From contig MU603990.1 in the NCBI GenBank assembly GCA_025201845.1, forward strand, positions 22,743 to 51,645: a stretch of 28,903 nucleotides of DNA. The letters are read 5' to 3'. How positions within the stretch are numbered: position 1 is the first letter of the stretch; each line of letters opens with the position of its first letter. Shown here in pieces: positions 25,856 to 28,903 of this stretch. Origin of the DNA: Martensiomyces pterosporus. Taxonomy: Eukaryota > Kickxellomycota > Kickxellomycetes > Kickxellales > Kickxellaceae. The notes beneath the pieces were generated by a model, which searched no databases, was not told the DNA's origin, and saw only the letters and a program-made list of their open reading frames with translations. A program made the position numbers and the translations under genes.

Positions 25856-27532
25856 ATGGAAAGCACGGTCACAGTGCAGCAGCAGGCCATGACTCCGCCA
25901 TCTGGTCAGTCGCAGCTTGTCCGGTACCGCCACTCGTGCGAAAACTGCAGGTAAGACAAAAAAAATACACGGCCAGCCTCGGGTAAAAAAAAACTCCACC
26001 TCTACGCTTGCTAACCAGCGCAGCTCTTGAGAGCCTTTAGGAGACGAAAAATCAAGTGCAGTGGCACTCGCCCCACCTGCGACCACTGCTTGCGCAGATC
26101 CATCCAGTGCGTTTACAAGCCCCTCGCACGGTCCTCGCGGCGCACCTCATCGATGGTGTCCAGCCCCGCCATGAGCATGCCCATCCCAAGCCCCTACGAC
26201 TTTGTCCTGCAGCACAGGGCCATGCAAACACCGCCTGTAAACGCGTCAGGCCACGTGCAGCCGATTGCGATCCCCTTGGCGGCCAGCCCACCAAACCAGT
26301 ACAAGGCGTCGCTGCAAATGTTCCAGCAAAAGCAGAACGCCAACAACGGCCGCTATGCAAGCGCACCCGTCACAAACACGGCCTCGCCATTCATGCCCAG
26401 CATGTACACACAGGCCAAGCAGCCAAAGCAGATTCGTCCTGCCAATGCTATACCGCCCTATCTGTGCAATATCAACCCAGCTGGGTCCACGCCGTCGCCC
26501 CTGCACTCGCCCCAGCTGTCGTACATGTACGGGCCACCGGGTGGAGCCAGCGACATGATGGTGGACAGCAGTCCTGGGAGCTACAACTCGGTGCAGAGCG
26601 ATTTCTCGGATTTGGCCTCGCAGCATGGGTTTATGGTCATCAGCAACGGCGGGACGCCTGTTGGGAATGTCACAGAGGATCCGATGAACTTTGCAGCCTT
26701 CTCCAGCTCCATGTACGACATCCAGCACCCCACCACACCAGGGCAGCAGCAGGGGCCTTCAGGTGCTCCCTACTCACCCGGTGTATCAACTGTGCAGCCC
26801 GCCTCGCTGGCAGCAGCAGCAGCAGCATTCAACTTGCCTGCTCAGTTCTCGATCCCATCGTCTGCACAGCAGCCGCTCGGCAGCAACAGGCCAAATGCGT
26901 GGAGCCCCGCTAGTACCACAGATCCGCTGCTTTCGCTCGGAAACACCAGCCTGACAGCGTCACCCCCAGACCTGGGCAAGCACTCTGCTGGCACCAGCAC
27001 TGGTACTGGGCCTGGCCACAAGCGCAACAACACTGCGGACTCTCCAGCAAGTATATCCAACGCACCCCTGCTTAGTCGCGTGGCTATGGAAGGCAACAGC
27101 AACAACAGCAACGACCCTCAGATGCCCATGCAACCGCTCGCCGCTCCTTCAAACCTTGATGCGCTGTTTCCTCCAACTATCGATGGCAGCCATCCGCTGC
27201 TGGCGTGCAATAACCAAGCGTACATCGATATGATTTCGTGCAATCTTAACGGCGATCCAAGTGCCGCCGATGGATTCCCGTTCTTTAGCGACAAGTTCAT
27301 GGATCTGTCAATGCCCATGAGTCAGCAGCAGCAACCACAACCACCGCAACAGCAACCGTCCGGTAGCAACAGCTTTGCTGAACCAGCAGTGCCTGGCCAG
27401 CAGCAGCAACAGCAGCAACCACAACCACAGCAGCAGCAACCAGGAGGTGGCATTGCACCCGAGCTGACCGTTTACCAGGCAGGCCGGGTACCGGGCAGGC
27501 AGCCAACTGCTACAGCGATTGATCATCGGTAG
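25856..27532 (+). CDS. Zn2Cys6 binuclear-cluster transcription factor (one intron)
   Basis: The coding exons are 25856-25950 and 26041-27532, 528 residues. The zinc cluster is C-x2-C-x6-C-x6-C-x2-C-x6-C, with cysteines at 28, 31, 38, 45, 48 and 55. It reads CENCRRRKIKC and then CDHCLRRSIQC across the splice. A basic segment (LARSSRR) follows. The rest is low-complexity Ser/Pro/Asn, ending with Gln/Pro-rich tracts at about 459-505 that suggest an activation domain. I see no fungal-specific transcription-factor middle-homology domain. The cluster lies near the N-terminus, as usual in this fungal family, which binds CGG-type half sites in the nucleus. ATG 25856 is the first in frame after the TATA box. 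Target genes are unknown. Confidence 0.93.
25951..26040 (+). other. Intron inside the zinc-cluster codons
   Basis: A 90-nt intron with donor GTAAGA, branch-point CTAAC at 26011-26015 and acceptor TTTAG. It splits the Arg32 codon (AG|G). Splicing joins CENC to RRRKIKC and completes the Zn2Cys6 motif; without splicing the frame stops at once. Confidence 0.93.
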
Positions 27533-27686
27533 CTGCCAGCTCGCCGCACATTTTCACTATTACTAATACAGCCCTCGCTTACTATTGCCCGCTTGCATGA
27601 GCAAACATGGATCGTGGGGTGCTTCCGGGTTAGGGTCGCTGCACACGCATCAGAATGGACGCAGAAAAGACAGCACCCGGCTGGCT

Positions 27687-27692
27687 TATAAA
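27687..27692 (+). promoter_or_regulatory. TATA box of the 6-phosphogluconolactonase gene
   Basis: TATAAA, 101 bp before the ATG at 27788, with a pyrimidine-rich start region at about 27715-27775. The spacer from 27533 holds no other gene. Confidence 0.6.
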
Positions 27693-27787
27693 TGGCCGAG
27701 GAGTGATCCTCGGCTCTGTCTCCTGCTTCTTGCCACCATTCCCACATTTTCAATTCGGCATTTTCTCTTTTGATTCCCTCATTGGCC

Positions 27788-28543
27788 ATGTCCAACGTTA
27801 AAGTGTTCTCGTTCCCCACCGCCGACGACGTTGCCAGGTCCCTGGACGCCTACCTGGCCCATGCCTCGGCACAGGCAATTGCGCGCACCGGTCGCTTCAC
27901 CGTCGCCTTCTCGGGCGGCTCCCTGCCAGCCACCGCAGCCAAGTACCTGAAGAGCAACAAGGCCGTTGATTTCTCCAAGTGGTTCGTGTTCTGGGCCGAT
28001 GAGCGCTGCGTGGGATACACCGACGGCGACTCGAACTACAAGCTCGTCAAGGAGGAGTTCCTGGACCACGTCAGCATCCCCAGCAGCCAGGTTGTTGCCA
28101 TCAACGAGTCCCTCGTTGGCGATTCTGAGGCTGCCGCCAAGGACTATGAGGAGCAGCTGCAGAGAGTGTTTGGACAGGAGGGCGTGCCTGTGTTTGACTG
28201 CATCCTGCTCGGCATTGGGCCCGACGGGCACACTTGCTCTCTGTTCCCCGGACACCCGCAGATCAGCGAGACGGAGAAGTGGGTGACCCACATTGACGAC
28301 TCGCCAAAGCCCCCGCCACGCCGCATCACACTCACCCTGCCGGTGCTGAACAATGCTCGCGAGGTCGCATTTGTGGTTACTGGGGGCAGTAAGGCGGACA
28401 TGGTCAAGATTATCGTCGATGACAAGGACCTCACAAAGCCGTCGGCACATGTGGCTCCCGCTACTGGGTCCGTGTACTGGTTTGTCGATGATGCGACATC
28501 CAAGGACCTGTCGGTTGTCAAGCCATCCACTTTCAAGCTCTAA
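27788..28543 (+). CDS. SOL3: 6-phosphogluconolactonase
   Basis: A 251-residue enzyme that hydrolyses 6-phosphogluconolactone to 6-phosphogluconate, the second step of the oxidative pentose-phosphate pathway, in the cytosol. Motifs are the phosphate-loop-like FSGGSLP (41-47), WADER (69-73) and GIGPDGHTCSLFPGH (142-156), the family signature. Length fits human PGLS (258) and yeast Sol proteins. ATG 27788 is the first in frame; a TTG six codons earlier is not needed. No targeting peptide is seen. No intron. Confidence 0.97.
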   Translation: MSNVKVFSFPTADDVARSLDAYLAHASAQAIARTGRFTVAFSGGSLPATAAKYLKSNKAVDFSKWFVFWADERCVGYTDGDSNYKLVKEEFLDHVSIPSSQVVAINESLVGDSEAAAKDYEEQLQRVFGQEGVPVFDCILLGIGPDGHTCSLFPGHPQISETEKWVTHIDDSPKPPPRRITLTLPVLNNAREVAFVVTGGSKADMVKIIVDDKDLTKPSAHVAPATGSVYWFVDDATSKDLSVVKPSTFKL

Positions 28544-28791
28544 ATAGCACTCAGTAAGCTTTTTCGGATGCATGCGATTTGGGTAGCTCATGAAGCACTT
28601 CAAGAACACAGACAGAAAAAAAAAAAAATAGGAAACCAGAAGGACCAAATCAGGGTCTGTAGATGATGACAATGATGTCTTCACTCGGGTGACACACGAA
28701 GAAGAGCAAATGCAGCTTGAGTGGCAATTCTAGCGACAGCAAGCAGTGTACAATTATAATGAAGCACGATCCCAAATCCTGTTTTATACTG
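28544..28791. other. Convergent 3' spacer
   Basis: Spacer between the lactonase stop and the stop of the minus-strand gene at the window end. It holds a run of 13 A at about 28617-28629 and nothing gene-like. Confidence 0.5.
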
Positions 28792-28902
28792 CTAGTCTGC
28801 TACAGTTGGCGCCACCAAACAACCAGAAGAAACGCTGAACGCGATGATGCTCGTGATCATGTTGGCAGCCTCGTCGCTCTCGTACGGATCAAGAGCCCAA
28901 GT
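28792..28902 (-). CDS. C-terminal end of an unidentified, probably membrane, protein (5' partial)
   Basis: The last 36 codons of a minus-strand frame, ending at TAG 28794-28792. The peptide has a polar stretch (ALDPYESDEAAN), then a hydrophobic segment (MITSIIAFSVSSGCLVAP), and ends with TVAD. A charged turn followed by one final hydrophobic helix resembles the end of a transporter. The position of Glu, Ala and SG faintly recalls the last helix of equilibrative nucleoside transporters, but this is weak. The convergent orientation and sensible composition support a real 3' end; too little is visible for a family call. Confidence 0.4.
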   Translation of the reverse strand, partial: TWALDPYESDEAANMITSIIAFSVSSGCLVAPTVAD

Positions 28903-28903
28903 G

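Noticed and set aside
27321..27450. CAG/CAA runs in the Zn2Cys6 gene as possible repeat elements
   Set aside because: They are mixed CAG/CAA codons for a Gln-rich activation region; ordinary for fungal regulators.
1..28903. CRISPR arrays, insertion sequences, transposon ends, viral genes
   Set aside because: None seen. The only direct repeats of note are the assembly-type duplications and the FAM32A minisatellite.

Overview
The window is nuclear DNA of an intron-poor, GC-rich fungus. The gene set is fungal: an RGS-domain protein of the Rax1 type, a Zn2Cys6 regulator, a FUSC-like multi-membrane protein, and TFIIH and TFIIIC subunits. Its 2-isopropylmalate synthase belongs to the bacterial/plant-like lineage that zygomycetes and chytrids carry in place of the Leu4 type of Dikarya. 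This points to an early-diverging fungus. Kickxellomycotina (Coemansia-like) is my best guess, as inference only. Only one spliceosomal intron could be recognised.

Layout. 1-265: 3' end of a degenerate ABC-transporter nucleotide-binding domain (+). 687-2483: leuA (+), with a TATA box and two Gcn4/AP-1-type sites upstream. 2719-7782: a 1687-residue FUSC-family membrane protein (-). 8224-8296: tRNA-Val(TAC) (+). 8491-11075: Rax1-like RGS/membrane protein (-), with its frame broken by a perfect 56-bp tandem repeat. 11494-11503: a run of ten Ns, after which about 1.27 kb of the same gene and its upstream region appears again (11504-12773). 13479-14129: SNF7 (+). 14360-17920: TBC-domain Rab GAP with a C-terminal coiled coil (-). 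17921-19377: gene-poor. 19378-19749: FAM32A-like (+). 19869-21392: TFB2 (-), divergent from 21902-24809, a GTF3C2/Sfc6-like WD40 protein (+) whose last repeat is interrupted by a perfect 91-bp tandem repeat. 25856-27532: Zn2Cys6 regulator (+, one intron). 27788-28543: 6-phosphogluconolactonase (+). 28792-28902: C-terminal tail of an unidentified membrane-type protein (-).

The genes are mostly independent housekeeping functions: leucine synthesis, the pentose-phosphate pathway, ESCRT-III, Rab GTPase control, basal transcription by Pol II and Pol III, and splicing. They do not form a visible cluster. TFB2 and the TFIIIC-like gene share a 509-bp divergent promoter region.

Three places look like assembly joins rather than biology: the 56-bp repeat, the 10-N gap with its 1.27-kb duplication, and the 91-bp repeat. 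Removing one copy of either short repeat restores an exact reading frame. The most interesting biological observations are a canonical PCNA-interacting (PIP) motif at the N-terminus of the TFIIIC-like protein, and an ABC domain in which three catalytic motifs are all altered. I did not find a clearly new multi-gene system.
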